Positions 32,394 through 41,420 of a stretch of 46,693 nucleotides of DNA are shown piece after piece. The first letter of the stretch is position 1. Each line of letters begins with the position of its first letter. The stretch covers positions 1-46,693 of the forward strand of contig JAHIVC010000096.1 of NCBI GenBank assembly GCA_018816945.1. Reading direction: 5' to 3'. The stretch comes from Bacteroidota bacterium (lineage in GTDB: Bacteria; Bacteroidota; Bacteroidia; Bacteroidales; GCA-2711565). The notes beneath the pieces are model-generated. The model was not told the DNA's origin and did not search any database. It saw only the letters and a list, made by a program, of their open reading frames with translations. The translations under genes and the position numbers were made by a program.

Positions 32394-33686
32394 TTATATT
32401 AAGCGTTTTTTGTACGATCGGTATCCATAAACCGTAATAACACAGAAGCTGATCAATGGCAATACGAAGGAGGCATTCACTGCAGGTAAAAAGCCAACAC
32501 GCCCCAAATCGATAATTGCCCCTTGCAGTGGTGGCATCAATGCTCCGCCAACAATGGCCATGACCAATCCTGCTGAACCCATGGTGACGTCATTTCCAAC
32601 AGTTCCCAGAGCTATTCCATAAATGGTTGGGAACATTAAGGACATGAACGCAGAAGTTGCAATCAGAAAATACAATCCGATCATGCCTTCAATCAAAATG
32701 GTACACGAAATCGTGATCATTCCGGCAATGGCAAACCACATCAGCAGTTTTCGTGCATTGATGTATTTCATTAAAAAGGTGCTCACAAATCTTCCGATCA
32801 GAAAAGCAAACATGGCCGCGATATTGTAGTTTTGAGCTGTTGCTTTATCGATGCCCAGATTTTCGGCATATTGGATAATAAAGGTCCAACACATGATTTG
32901 AGCCGCCACATAAAATACCTGAGCAATCACACCTTCGCGATACAAACTGTTCGTCAAAAGCCTTTTTATGGAACCCTTTACATCCACTTTATTTACCTGA
33001 CCCGATTGGGGCATTTTGATCATGGCAATAACCACAAACATGATGATAACTACCAGTCCCAATGCCACATAGGGATTACGGATGATCATTAAGTCGTTGG
33101 TACGAATGGCAGCTTTGGTCGTTTCATCCAAAGTTGAGAAAATCAATTCGCCTGCGGCATTTCGTTGTTTATCAGATACCAATCCTGCAAGGATCAATTT
33201 TGAGGCGACAAACATTCCCAGTAATGAACCCATGGGATTGAATGCTTGTGCGAGGTTCAGCCGTTGGGTGGCTGTTTCTTTTGCACCCAGTGACAAAATA
33301 AATGGGTTTGCGGTTGTTTCCAGAAATGCCAATCCGAATGTAAGAATGTAGAGCGATCCTAAAAAGATCCCAAACATTTGAAATTGAGCGGCGGGCCAGA
33401 ACAATAATGCACCTATGGCATAAAGTGCCAATCCCAGCAGGATTCCTTTTTTATATGAATATTTTTGAATGAACAAGGCTGCAGGGATCGCCATGGTTGC
33501 ATAACCTCCATAAAAAGCGAGCTGAATGAGTGAAGCCTTGAAATTCGATATTTCCATGATCGTTCGAAATGCAGCAACCATCGGGTTGGTAATATCATTG
33601 GCGAAACCCCAGAGTGCAAATAAACTGGTGATCAATATAAACGGAAAAAGGTTTTTTTGGTCGACAATTTTAATTTTCGAATGCAT
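32394..33686 (-). CDS. fucP: L-fucose:H+ symporter-type sugar MFS permease
   Basis: 430 aa with 12 hydrophobic segments. The opening FPFILITSLFALWGFANDITNPMV (shown in part), then the family's LIQLAFYGGYATMAIPAALF and FLETTANPF, are FucP-type signatures, including the helix residues around N-P-M that line the fucose path. It takes up L-fucose, or related hexoses, with protons across the inner membrane. It lies 23 bases after the FucU-type mutarotase gene on the same strand. Confidence 0.88.
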   Translation of the reverse strand: MHSKIKIVDQKNLFPFILITSLFALWGFANDITNPMVAAFRTIMEISNFKASLIQLAFYGGYATMAIPAALFIQKYSYKKGILLGLALYAIGALLFWPAAQFQMFGIFLGSLYILTFGLAFLETTANPFILSLGAKETATQRLNLAQAFNPMGSLLGMFVASKLILAGLVSDKQRNAAGELIFSTLDETTKAAIRTNDLMIIRNPYVALGLVVIIMFVVIAMIKMPQSGQVNKVDVKGSIKRLLTNSLYREGVIAQVFYVAAQIMCWTFIIQYAENLGIDKATAQNYNIAAMFAFLIGRFVSTFLMKYINARKLLMWFAIAGMITISCTILIEGMIGLYFLIATSAFMSLMFPTIYGIALGTVGNDVTMGSAGLVMAIVGGALMPPLQGAIIDLGRVGFLPAVNASFVLPLISFCVITVYGYRSYKKRLI

Positions 33687-33709
33687 AAATTCTTTTTGAA
33701 AGTCAGCGC

Positions 33710-34138
33710 TTAGGTGATAACCCCTTTTTTAAGTATGATATTTCCATATTTTGCGGTTTCGCCTGTCATCACGATCGCAAAAGCACCCTTTGATCTTTCA
33801 TAGAATTTAAATCTTTCAAGTCGTTCAATTAAAGGTACCGTTTTACAAAAAGGAGCAATGCTTTTTAAATAGGATGCTTCAACCTTTAAATCGAGTTTAT
33901 CACCCTCACCCGGATTCATCATAATAAGCGGATAGTGAACATAATTGTCCAATTCGAATAAAGGCATGATCGCTTTCAGCAGGTCGGCTATTTTCAGGCC
34001 ATCCGCCCGGATAACATTTTTGTTCAGGCTTTTGCCCGGATAGTGTGCATCGGCTAATACGATTTCATCGCCATGCCCCATGCTGGCTAATGTTTTTAAT
34101 AATTTGGGGCTGATTAATGGAGATATTCCTTTGAGCAT
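33710..34138 (-). CDS. fucU: L-fucose mutarotase (FucU/RbsD family)
   Basis: 142 aa. [35 protein letters not shown] (shown in part), with catalytic His in MGHGD and DAHYP, then [14 protein letters not shown], is the FucU/RbsD signature. The C-terminus has [22 protein letters not shown] with the Tyr and Tyr/Asn residues of the pocket. It interconverts sugar anomers (alpha and beta L-fucose), which feeds a C1-acting kinase or isomerase. First gene of the FucU-FucP-kinase fusion run. The bifunctional fusion would need a particular anomer, which fits the pairing. Confidence 0.9.
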   Translation of the reverse strand: MLKGISPLISPKLLKTLASMGHGDEIVLADAHYPGKSLNKNVIRADGLKIADLLKAIMPLFELDNYVHYPLIMMNPGEGDKLDLKVEASYLKSIAPFCKTVPLIERLERFKFYERSKGAFAIVMTGETAKYGNIILKKGVIT

Positions 34139-34194
34139 GGGTCTTTGGTTTTAAATGAATGTGTTTGTGAGGAATAAAGATAGGGAAAATTTCA

Positions 34195-34395
34195 ATGTGC
34201 TGATGTGATAATTTGATGATGTGCCGATGTAATGATGTGATGATGTGAATGTTTAGCTCTTTGTTTCATGTTTCATTGTTTCATTCTTTCACTGTTTCAT
34301 TGCTAAAGGTTCAGATGTTCAAAAGTTCAGAAGTTCAGATAAAATTCATACAAACTATAAATTGAAAATCGAAAATTGACAATTGACAATCGAAA
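34195..34395. repeat. Cluster of four different degenerate short-repeat tracts
   Basis: In order: GATGTGATGATGTG-type repeats (about 34200-34250), GTTTCATTGTTTCA repeats (about 34263-34303), GTTCAGATGTTCAAAAG repeats (about 34310-34340) and ATTGACAATTGACAATCGAAAA repeats (two motifs, 34360-34395). Each tract has its own 8-12-base unit. No gene can be read through. It lies between fucU and the tricorn gene's terminator. Confidence 0.6.
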
Positions 34396-34397
34396 AT

Positions 34398-34426
34398 CAA
34401 AAAAAGCGCCCCTTTCGGAAGCGCTT
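34398..34426 (-). terminator. Intrinsic terminator after the tricorn-type protease gene
   Basis: On the - strand AAGCGC-TTCCGAAAGG-GGCGCTT forms a GC-rich hairpin followed by a run of T. It lies about 60 bases past the stop codon of the tricorn-type gene and is oriented to end it. Confidence 0.75.
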
Positions 34427-34482
34427 CATTCATAATTCAATTATTCAACCTTAAACAATCAACAATTATCCTTTAAAAATCA

Positions 34483-37400
34483 TCATTTCTTAACCGTTTT
34501 CAGTAGGTCTTCAATGGCTGCTTCAAGCTGTTGGTCGCGGCCTTTGTCGATTACACCAGGCATATTTTTCACCATAATCTCAGGAACGGTTTGGTCATTT
34601 TCCATCCATCGGCCCTTGCTGTTTTTTGCACTCAAAGGGATTGAACCCCATCGAACGGTTCCGTTCTGGAGCATTTCCCAACCGGCAAAACTACAAGTTC
34701 CGGGAACAGGCATGCCCACCAGTTTTCCAATACCAAGTTCCTGATAAGCACATGCAAAACAGCTTCCGTCACTATAGTTCGATTCGTTTACCATGGCCAG
34801 TGAAGGTTTGGTCCATCTCCAACCCGGTTCATAACCAATGGAGCGACTTTCGATGGCATAATCGATAAATTTTTTGCCTGTAAAAAACATGGCCAGATCA
34901 GAAACGAGATCGCCACCACCATTGTTACGGGTATCAACGATCAGGGCATCACGGTCGTGATATTTACCCATCACTTTTTCGTAAGCATCGCGATAAGGTC
35001 CATCGCTCATGCCAGGAATGTGCACATAGGCCAGTTTTCCACCACTCATGCGATCCACTTCATCGGCATTCATTTTAATCCAACGCTCATAAAGCAAGGT
35101 ACTTTCCTGACGCACAGAGATCGGTTTTACAGTAATATTCTGACGGGTTTTAGTTAGAGGGTCGAAAACAGTAATAGAAGTGAATTCGCCGGCTTTACGG
35201 TTCAGTAATTTGGCAAAATCAATATTGGCATTGATGTTTTCACCGCCAATTTGTTCAATGATCATTCCTTTGCTCACCTTGATACTTTCTTTATCGAGTG
35301 GCCCTTTTTTAATAATCTCAGTTATTTTGATTCCATCGCCTTGATAGGTATAATCAATAAAAACGCCCAAAGCAGCTGTTTGATCACCATTCGGATCAGT
35401 AAAACCATATCTTGCGCCTGAATGTGAAACGTTCAACTCTCCCAACATTTCTGACAGGAGTTCCGCAAACTCAAAATCATTTCCAATTGAAGGTAGTTTT
35501 GATTCGTATGCTGTCCTTAGTTTATCCCAAGGTGCTCCATGATAATCGGAAATGTAGAACATGGTTTTGTTGCGTTTCCAAACATGATCGAACATGTGTT
35601 GACGTTCGGCGACCAGATCAACAGTCAGTTCACCATTAATCGTAACCGGAGTGGTTTTTTTCCCTTTCACATCAACTTTTGAAATCTTACCGTCGGCCAA
35701 TAAAAACAGGTTTTTCATCTCTTTATCCCAGGTTAACCTACCCGAACGTGCGCCTAATTTGATCAACATTTCGGTTTCCTTGGTGCGTAAATCTGTACTC
35801 CACAAATTAACACCTCTTTCGAAAGTTGCCAAATAATAAAGTGTTTCGCCATCTTCGGAGAGAACGGCATCGCTTAAGGCCGAAGAATGTATTGTCAAAC
35901 GGGCCTTACGGTCTGTTAAACCATCAAAGTCGATCTTTACAAGGGTCGAATCCTTTTTGGGTTCGGCAGCCTTCTTGTCATCCGCTTTTTTATCATTCAC
36001 TTTCTTAGCATCGGCTTCGGGTTTTGGTTTTTCAGGCTTTTTGCTCATTTCTTTCCAAAGGGCATATTCGTCTTTGGTCATATTGAATTTATCCCATGCA
36101 TCCTGGGTTAAAAACATGGTGTACACATCCTGTTGCCTTGAACCGCTGTTTGCCTGAGAGCGCAATCCATTGCGATCGCTGAACCACAGCAATTGTTTGC
36201 CGCCATTTACCCATTTTGGCGACTGATCGCCATAACCACTTTCGGTTAAATTGACCATCTTTTGTTTGCCATCTGCCGCCAATAATACCACTTCCTGATT
36301 CGCCAGAACCGGGGTATATTCTACAAATAACCATTTACTATCGGGGCTCCATTCAAAAAATTGCCCTCCATCCTGCATGTAATAAAGCTCATCCTTAGTA
36401 AGCAGTGTGCGGCTTTGTTTCGAAGCAAGGTTATAAACTTTTAAGAATACTTTATTCTCGATGAAAGCTATTTCTTTTCCATCCGGAGAATATTTTGGCT
36501 GATAATTTTCATTTTCATTGCAAATCAAAGCTTCTTCTTTCAACAGTGTTGCAGCATAGAAATAAGGTTCTTTATCATCAACTTTTTTTGTTTGATAAAT
36601 ACCCCAGTTTGCATCCCGTTCACTTGCATAAATCAAAGATTTTCCGTCAGACGAAAAACTTACAAAACGTTCCTGGGCAGGGGTTCTTGTGATTCGTTTG
36701 GTAAATTTTGCTTCTACGGATGATACAAAAACCTCACCACGAACGATGTAGGCTACTTCTTTGCCATTTGGCGAAACTGCCATTTCACTCACATTACCAC
36801 TGATCGGAATGATCAGTTCATTATTTATTTTAGCTTCGGTTCGAACATTGACAACTAATTTATTTGCCTCACCATCTTCGGTTTGAGTATACAGATCCCC
36901 ATGCTGGGTATAGCTCAAAAGCCCATTGTCGGAAATGCTCAAATAACGTACAGGGTGAAAATCAAAACGGGTGATTTGCTGTTTTTGCTGAGGGTTATCC
37001 AGATTTAACTTATGAACATTGAAGGTTCCACTCTCTTCGCTTAAATAATAGATGCTTTTTTCGTCCGGGCTATAAACCGGGTTTCTGTCTTCACCATTGA
37101 AAGAAGTGATCATGGTATGCTGATCCGTTGCTTTGTCGTACTTCCAAAGATCACGTGTTACCGATGAAGTATGATGTTTACGGAAAGTATTTTCCCCTCC
37201 AGGTTTATCATGATAGATCATCTGTTTTCCGTTTTTACTAATCTGAATATCTTCAGCCGGAATAGTCCAGAGTTGATCAACCCTTCCGCCGATAACTGCT
37301 ACCTGGTAAACTTCAGGCTGGGCTCCTGTCGGAAATTGGCGATGCTCAGCGATATCCATGCGTTGCCCACCGAATACGATATTCTTATCGTCCAAAGTAA

Positions 37401-37740
37401 AAGTATAGGGGAATTCATCATTTGAATGATAAGTGAGTCGTGTAGGTTCGCCCCCTTTCGCATCCATCATAAAAATATCAAAATTGCCGTAACGATTAGA
37501 GGCAAAGCTGATTTTGCTACCATCATTGCTCCAAACGGGCATAAAATCCTGTGCCCCGTGAAATGTTAAAGCTTTAGCATCGCCTCCGGCAACCGGAACG
37601 GTGTAAAGGTCACCTTTATAGGTAAATGCAATCTGCGTTCCGTCGGGAGAAATTGCGGAATAACGAATCCATTGCGCATTTTCCTGCGCAAATAAACCAC
37701 TAAAACAAAGTACAAAAATCAGGATGAAATAATTTCTCAT
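34483..37740 (-). CDS. Tricorn-type S41 serine protease with beta-propeller and PDZ domains
   Basis: 1085 aa, exported (signal ending GLFAQ). The N-terminal half is a TolB/DPP6-like six- or seven-blade propeller (ISPDGTQIAFTYKGDLY, WSNDGSKISFASNRYGNFDI and similar). A Lys/Glu/Asp-rich linker (about 565-605) and a second propeller part (ALSDAVLSEDGETLYYL) follow. Next are the tricorn core 'WKRNKTMFYISDYHGAPW' region (about 745), a PDZ domain (about 820-895, VSKGMIIEQIGGENI) and the S41 catalytic domain with IVDTRNNGGGD and ESNYSDGS, whose Ser is the probable nucleophile. Tricorn proteases degrade oligopeptides; exported relatives scavenge peptides in the periplasm. Length fits the family. Confidence 0.93.
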   Translation of the reverse strand: MRNYFILIFVLCFSGLFAQENAQWIRYSAISPDGTQIAFTYKGDLYTVPVAGGDAKALTFHGAQDFMPVWSNDGSKISFASNRYGNFDIFMMDAKGGEPTRLTYHSNDEFPYTFTLDDKNIVFGGQRMDIAEHRQFPTGAQPEVYQVAVIGGRVDQLWTIPAEDIQISKNGKQMIYHDKPGGENTFRKHHTSSVTRDLWKYDKATDQHTMITSFNGEDRNPVYSPDEKSIYYLSEESGTFNVHKLNLDNPQQKQQITRFDFHPVRYLSISDNGLLSYTQHGDLYTQTEDGEANKLVVNVRTEAKINNELIIPISGNVSEMAVSPNGKEVAYIVRGEVFVSSVEAKFTKRITRTPAQERFVSFSSDGKSLIYASERDANWGIYQTKKVDDKEPYFYAATLLKEEALICNENENYQPKYSPDGKEIAFIENKVFLKVYNLASKQSRTLLTKDELYYMQDGGQFFEWSPDSKWLFVEYTPVLANQEVVLLAADGKQKMVNLTESGYGDQSPKWVNGGKQLLWFSDRNGLRSQANSGSRQQDVYTMFLTQDAWDKFNMTKDEYALWKEMSKKPEKPKPEADAKKVNDKKADDKKAAEPKKDSTLVKIDFDGLTDRKARLTIHSSALSDAVLSEDGETLYYLATFERGVNLWSTDLRTKETEMLIKLGARSGRLTWDKEMKNLFLLADGKISKVDVKGKKTTPVTINGELTVDLVAERQHMFDHVWKRNKTMFYISDYHGAPWDKLRTAYESKLPSIGNDFEFAELLSEMLGELNVSHSGARYGFTDPNGDQTAALGVFIDYTYQGDGIKITEIIKKGPLDKESIKVSKGMIIEQIGGENINANIDFAKLLNRKAGEFTSITVFDPLTKTRQNITVKPISVRQESTLLYERWIKMNADEVDRMSGGKLAYVHIPGMSDGPYRDAYEKVMGKYHDRDALIVDTRNNGGGDLVSDLAMFFTGKKFIDYAIESRSIGYEPGWRWTKPSLAMVNESNYSDGSCFACAYQELGIGKLVGMPVPGTCSFAGWEMLQNGTVRWGSIPLSAKNSKGRWMENDQTVPEIMVKNMPGVIDKGRDQQLEAAIEDLLKTVKK

Positions 37741-37936
37741 ATTTTGGAAATATTAAAAGGTTACTAATTAAATCAGAGAATTACAGATCGACAAAATTCG
37801 ATCGGTTGTAAATTTAGCATTTTATTTTAATCACATTGGTTGAATCTCATTCAAGAAATGAGAGAAATGGATGAAGTAGGTTATTTCTCATTTCAAACAA
37901 CACTTTATATTTACAAAACAAAGAGTCACTCCTATT

Positions 37937-38818
37937 TTATATGCGTTTCCAATTCTGCAGATAACTGATAAACTCATCGGGATTCGAAATGAAAACAAAA
38001 TCAGGAGCTGCCATCTCAGGATGGAAGTTTGTTGAATTGCCTGAAACCAATAATGGAACGGAACTTTCATTGATGATTGAATAAAAAGAGTGAATCAGCT
38101 TATTCGCTCTTGGGGTAATAAGCATGGTCATTAATAAATCCGGATTTGCAATATGGATAGCATCCTTTATATTGTTGACAGGGACTTTCTGCCCCAGATA
38201 ATAAACCCTCCAACCCAAATCTTTGGCAATAAACGAAGATAGCAGCAATCCAATTTCATGGTCCTCGCCCTCGGGCAGGAAAAATAAAATTTTGGGTGCC
38301 TGTACCGCAGGAATTGGAATCATTTCAATAGCAGAAATGAGCTTTTGGCGAATTAAATTCGAAATAAAATGCTCCTGAGCCGGGATTGCCTTTTCGGCCC
38401 CCCATAAAATCCCGATGTGGTTTAAAAATGGATAGATCAAATCTTTCACTGCATTTAATAATCCACTTCGTGTGACACGTCTTGTAAAAATCTGATCAAA
38501 TTCACGCTCATCCATCTTAAGCATGCTCATGGTTAAAGCATTTATTTCATCTTTATTATCTGATGAAGCTTGCGACATGACCAGTATTACCTGATTGTTA
38601 ATCTCATCAACCGACATCGTATCGATCTGTGAAATCCGATAACCATTCCTTGAAAGTATATCTATATTTAATAGCAATCTTAATTGTGCATCTGAATAAT
38701 ACCGAATGTTGGAATCTGTTCGATCTGGTTTTAGGAAATGATATCGACGTTCCCAAATTCGCAAGGTGTGTGCTTTAATTCCGGTCAGATTTTCGACCTC
38801 GGTCATTGAATATTTCAT
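37937..38818 (-). CDS. CarH/LitR-like MerR regulator with cobalamin-binding domain (probable light sensor)
   Basis: 293 aa. MerR-type winged helix at 1-70 (YSMTEVENLTGIKAHTLRIWERRY). A helical-bundle domain follows (about 85-170) with W139-x9-E149-H150 (ILWGAEKAIPAQEH), the W-x9-EH motif that caps adenosylcobalamin in CarH. The Rossmann B12 domain (about 175-293) has E185-D-H187-E-I-G190, the DxHxxG lower-ligand motif with Glu for Asp and the His kept. Such proteins repress in the dark as B12-bound tetramers and release DNA in light. It diverges from the fasciclin-led run of stress genes, the usual layout of its targets. Confidence 0.85.
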   Translation of the reverse strand: MKYSMTEVENLTGIKAHTLRIWERRYHFLKPDRTDSNIRYYSDAQLRLLLNIDILSRNGYRISQIDTMSVDEINNQVILVMSQASSDNKDEINALTMSMLKMDEREFDQIFTRRVTRSGLLNAVKDLIYPFLNHIGILWGAEKAIPAQEHFISNLIRQKLISAIEMIPIPAVQAPKILFFLPEGEDHEIGLLLSSFIAKDLGWRVYYLGQKVPVNNIKDAIHIANPDLLMTMLITPRANKLIHSFYSIINESSVPLLVSGNSTNFHPEMAAPDFVFISNPDEFISYLQNWKRI

Positions 38819-38819
38819 T

Positions 38820-38920
38820 TTGTTTAGCTTTTAAGATAACAAATATAAACAATTATTAATTTCAAACAACAAGAATATCAGCTAAATAGTTCATATTTTC
38901 ATTTTATTGTTTAACTTTTA
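38820..38920. promoter_or_regulatory. Two TTGTTTARCTTTTA boxes, candidate MerR-regulator operators
   Basis: TTGTTTAGCTTTTA (38820-38833) and TTGTTTAACTTTTA (38907-38920) differ at one base of 14. One touches the regulator's own start codon and the other lies just upstream of the fasciclin promoter. Paired sites in a divergent intergenic region suit a regulator that controls itself and its target. Confidence 0.4.
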
Positions 38921-38931
38921 TTATTTTTTAC

Positions 38932-38963
38932 TTGGACATTACAAATATTTTTACTTATATTTG
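38932..38963 (+). promoter_or_regulatory. Probable promoter of the fasciclin-led stress run, long spacer
   Basis: TTGG at 38932-38935 and TATATTTG at 38956-38963 (a perfect TAnnTTTG -7 box) are 20 bases apart, longer than the typical 17. An inverted repeat ACAAAT...ATTTGT fills the spacer. Long spacers are a hallmark of MerR-controlled promoters. About 28 bases of leader precede the start codon. Confidence 0.45.
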
Positions 38964-38991
38964 TCGAACTTTAAACTTAAAATTATTAGAC

Positions 38992-39894
38992 ATGAAAAAA
39001 TTATTTGTATATTTAATGGTATTTAGTTTGTCAACCACATTAATGGCAAACAAGAATGAAGTAAATTCTGAAATGAACAAAACTTCAAAAACAATTGTAG
39101 AGCTCGCAGTAGAAAATGGATTCAACTCATTAGCAGTCGCATTAACAAAAGCAGACCTGATTGAACCACTTAACTCAAAAGGTTCATTTACAGTATTTGC
39201 TCCAACAGATGCAGCTTTTGCAAATCTTTTAGCAGCAGTAGGTCAAAAAAGTCTTGATGATGTTCCGGTATCTGTGCTAAAACAAATTTTACTTTACCAT
39301 GTAATCCAGGGTGAAGTCACTTCATCCCAGATTAAAGATGGTAACGCTAACACTTTAGAAGGAACAAGCATTAAATTAACAACTGCCGGTGGAATAAAAG
39401 TGAACGGGGTAAGTGTTGTTAGTCCTTTTGATGTGAAAGCTTCCAATGGCGTTATTCACACTGTTGATCAGGTATTAGTTCCTGCTTCGATCGCGCAATT
39501 TGTGAATACTGTTTTAGAACCTGCATTTTTCAACAAGAGTTTTTCAACTTTAGTTGGGGCAGTAGTAAAGGCCGATGTAGTTTCAGTACTGCTAAACACT
39601 CCGAATCTAACTATTTTTGCTCCTGATAATGCAGCATTTCTAGCTTCAGGAATTGATCCGGTGAATATTGATGCGAAAACTTTAGCCTCAGTACTCACCT
39701 ATCATGTGGTTGGAGCAAAAGTGCTAAGTTCAGGTATTCCGAAAGAAGCAGCAACTGTCAATGGTCAGAAATTATTCTTTTCCTCAAAATCTTCCGGTAG
39801 TTATATTAATGAAAAAACGAAAATAACTGCTGTTGATATTGAGTCTGGAAGTGGCGTAGTACACGTTATTGACCATGTTTTATTACCAAAATAA
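38992..39894 (+). CDS. Exported protein with two fasciclin (FAS1) domains
   Basis: 300 aa from MKKLFVYLMV; the upstream frame from 38932 runs through the promoter and is not used. Signal peptide to about residue 20 (TTLMANKN). FAS1 domain 1 (about 35-165): TIVELAVENGFNSLAVALTKADL, SFTVFAPTDAAFANL, YHVIQGEV and SNGVIHTVDQVLVP. Domain 2 (about 175-300) repeats the same parts (LTIFAPDNAAFLAS, SGVVHVIDHVLLP). FAS1 proteins mediate adhesion or bind ligands outside the cytoplasm. Its position first after the MerR regulator suggests light or stress control. Confidence 0.93.
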   Translation: MKKLFVYLMVFSLSTTLMANKNEVNSEMNKTSKTIVELAVENGFNSLAVALTKADLIEPLNSKGSFTVFAPTDAAFANLLAAVGQKSLDDVPVSVLKQILLYHVIQGEVTSSQIKDGNANTLEGTSIKLTTAGGIKVNGVSVVSPFDVKASNGVIHTVDQVLVPASIAQFVNTVLEPAFFNKSFSTLVGAVVKADVVSVLLNTPNLTIFAPDNAAFLASGIDPVNIDAKTLASVLTYHVVGAKVLSSGIPKEAATVNGQKLFFSSKSSGSYINEKTKITAVDIESGSGVVHVIDHVLLPK

Positions 39895-39929
39895 TACTTG
39901 AAAGCGATTGAATTAATGGATGTGTTTTT

Positions 39930-39957
39930 AATCGGTGGCACGAAGGTGTCACCGATT
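39930..39957 (+). terminator. Hairpin after the fasciclin gene
   Basis: AATCGGTGGCAC and GTGTCACCGATT pair with one mismatch around GAAG, and TTTCATAAT follows. It probably ends the fasciclin transcript in part, separating it from the downstream SDR gene. Confidence 0.6.
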
Positions 39958-40000
39958 TCATAATAAAAAAACACTTACCTTGTATAAAATATTTTAAACT

Positions 40001-41416
40001 ATGAAAATTCTTTTAACAGGAGCTACCGGTTATATAGGCAAGAGGTTACTACCTGAACTTTTAGGTAATAATCATGAAGTTGTTTGCTGTGTGCGGGACA
40101 AAAACCGTTTTAATCCACCGGCATCCATGTTAAATATGATTCATATCATAGAAGTTGACTTTCTGGATAAGGATACTTTAAAGAATATTCCGAAAGACAT
40201 CGATGCTGCCTATTATTTAATGCATTCTATGTCTATCTCAAAAAATTATGAGGTACTGGAAAGCAAATCTGCCATAAATTTCAGGGAAGCAATTAATAAA
40301 ACTGCCGCAAAACAGGTTATTTATCTAAGTGGCATCGTCAATGAGAAATCACTGTCCAAACATTTGTCCTCCCGAAAAGCAGTAGAGGAAGAATTATTCA
40401 AAGGGACTTATCATTTAACGACTTTGAGAGCAGGGATCATTATCGGATCAGGTAGTGCATCTTTCGAGATTATCCGCGATTTGGTTGAAAAGCTGCCGAT
40501 CATGATTACCCCTAAATGGCTTAACACAAAGTGTCAGCCGATTGGCGTTCAGGATGTAATTAGTTTTCTTTCAAAAACATTATTGAATGAAAATACCTTC
40601 GATCAAAGCTTTGACATAGGTGGCCCGGATGTGATTTCTTACAAAGAAATGTTGCTTGGATATGCCAAAGTAAGAGGCCTTAAAAGAAAGATATTCATTG
40701 TTCCGGTGATGACTCCAAAACTATCTTCCTACTGGCTTTATTTTGTTACCTCCACTTCCTATAAACTGGCGACAGCATTGGTGAGCAGTATGAAAATCGA
40801 AGTGATATGCAGAAATAATGATTTGAACAAAATTCTAAATATTACCCCAGTATCTTATTATGAAGCTCTGGAAAAAACCTTATTGGTTATTGATAGTCAT
40901 CAAACTATTTCGAGCTGGAAAGATTCATTGATCAGTGGTAGGTTTAATCTTAATTTGTCAGAATTTATTAAAGTTCCGACTCATGGTTGCCTAATCGATC
41001 AAAGAAGCCGGCCAATAACCGATTTCATAAAATGCACTGATAAGCTAATGCAAATAGGAGGCGAGAAAGGCTGGTATTATGCTGACTGGTTATGGAAAAT
41101 CAGGGGTTTCATTGATAAAATATTTGGAGGAGTTGGACTAAGAAGAGGCAGAACACATGATGATGAACTATTTGCAGGCGAAGCCGTTGATTTTTGGAGA
41201 GTATTGTATGCGAATAGAAATGAAGGACGATTATTACTTTTTGCTGAAATGAAAATTCCGGGTGAAGCATGGCTTGAATTTAAGATTACCAATGATGTTT
41301 TATGGCAAACGGCTACTTTCAGGCCTAAAGGAATCATGGGCCGGTTATATTGGTATTCATTATTACCAATTCATAACATGATATTTAAAGGGATGGTTAA
41401 ACGAATTGCTCAATAA
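40001..41416 (+). CDS. NAD(P)-binding SDR (NmrA/atypical) with C-terminal DUF2867 domain
   Basis: 471 aa. The Rossmann start is ILLTGATGYIGKRLLPELL with G-A-T-G-Y-I-G at 7-13. The epimerase-like middle has YLMHSM and YLSGIVNEKSLSKH. The DUF2867 domain runs from about 315 to the end (YADWLWKIRGFIDKIFGGVGLRRG, shown in part, and FWRVLYANRNEGRLLLFAEMKIPGEAWLEF, shown in part). The family is linked to redox or lipid metabolism but has no settled reaction. It is followed directly by the SRPBCC gene, a frequent neighbour pair. Confidence 0.9.
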   Translation: MKILLTGATGYIGKRLLPELLGNNHEVVCCVRDKNRFNPPASMLNMIHIIEVDFLDKDTLKNIPKDIDAAYYLMHSMSISKNYEVLESKSAINFREAINKTAAKQVIYLSGIVNEKSLSKHLSSRKAVEEELFKGTYHLTTLRAGIIIGSGSASFEIIRDLVEKLPIMITPKWLNTKCQPIGVQDVISFLSKTLLNENTFDQSFDIGGPDVISYKEMLLGYAKVRGLKRKIFIVPVMTPKLSSYWLYFVTSTSYKLATALVSSMKIEVICRNNDLNKILNITPVSYYEALEKTLLVIDSHQTISSWKDSLISGRFNLNLSEFIKVPTHGCLIDQRSRPITDFIKCTDKLMQIGGEKGWYYADWLWKIRGFIDKIFGGVGLRRGRTHDDELFAGEAVDFWRVLYANRNEGRLLLFAEMKIPGEAWLEFKITNDVLWQTATFRPKGIMGRLYWYSLLPIHNMIFKGMVKRIAQ

Positions 41417-41420
41417 CAAT

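Noticed and set aside
38932-38991. Upstream extension of the fasciclin protein
   Set aside because: It would be translated across the -7 promoter box, and the later ATG gives a normal signal peptide.
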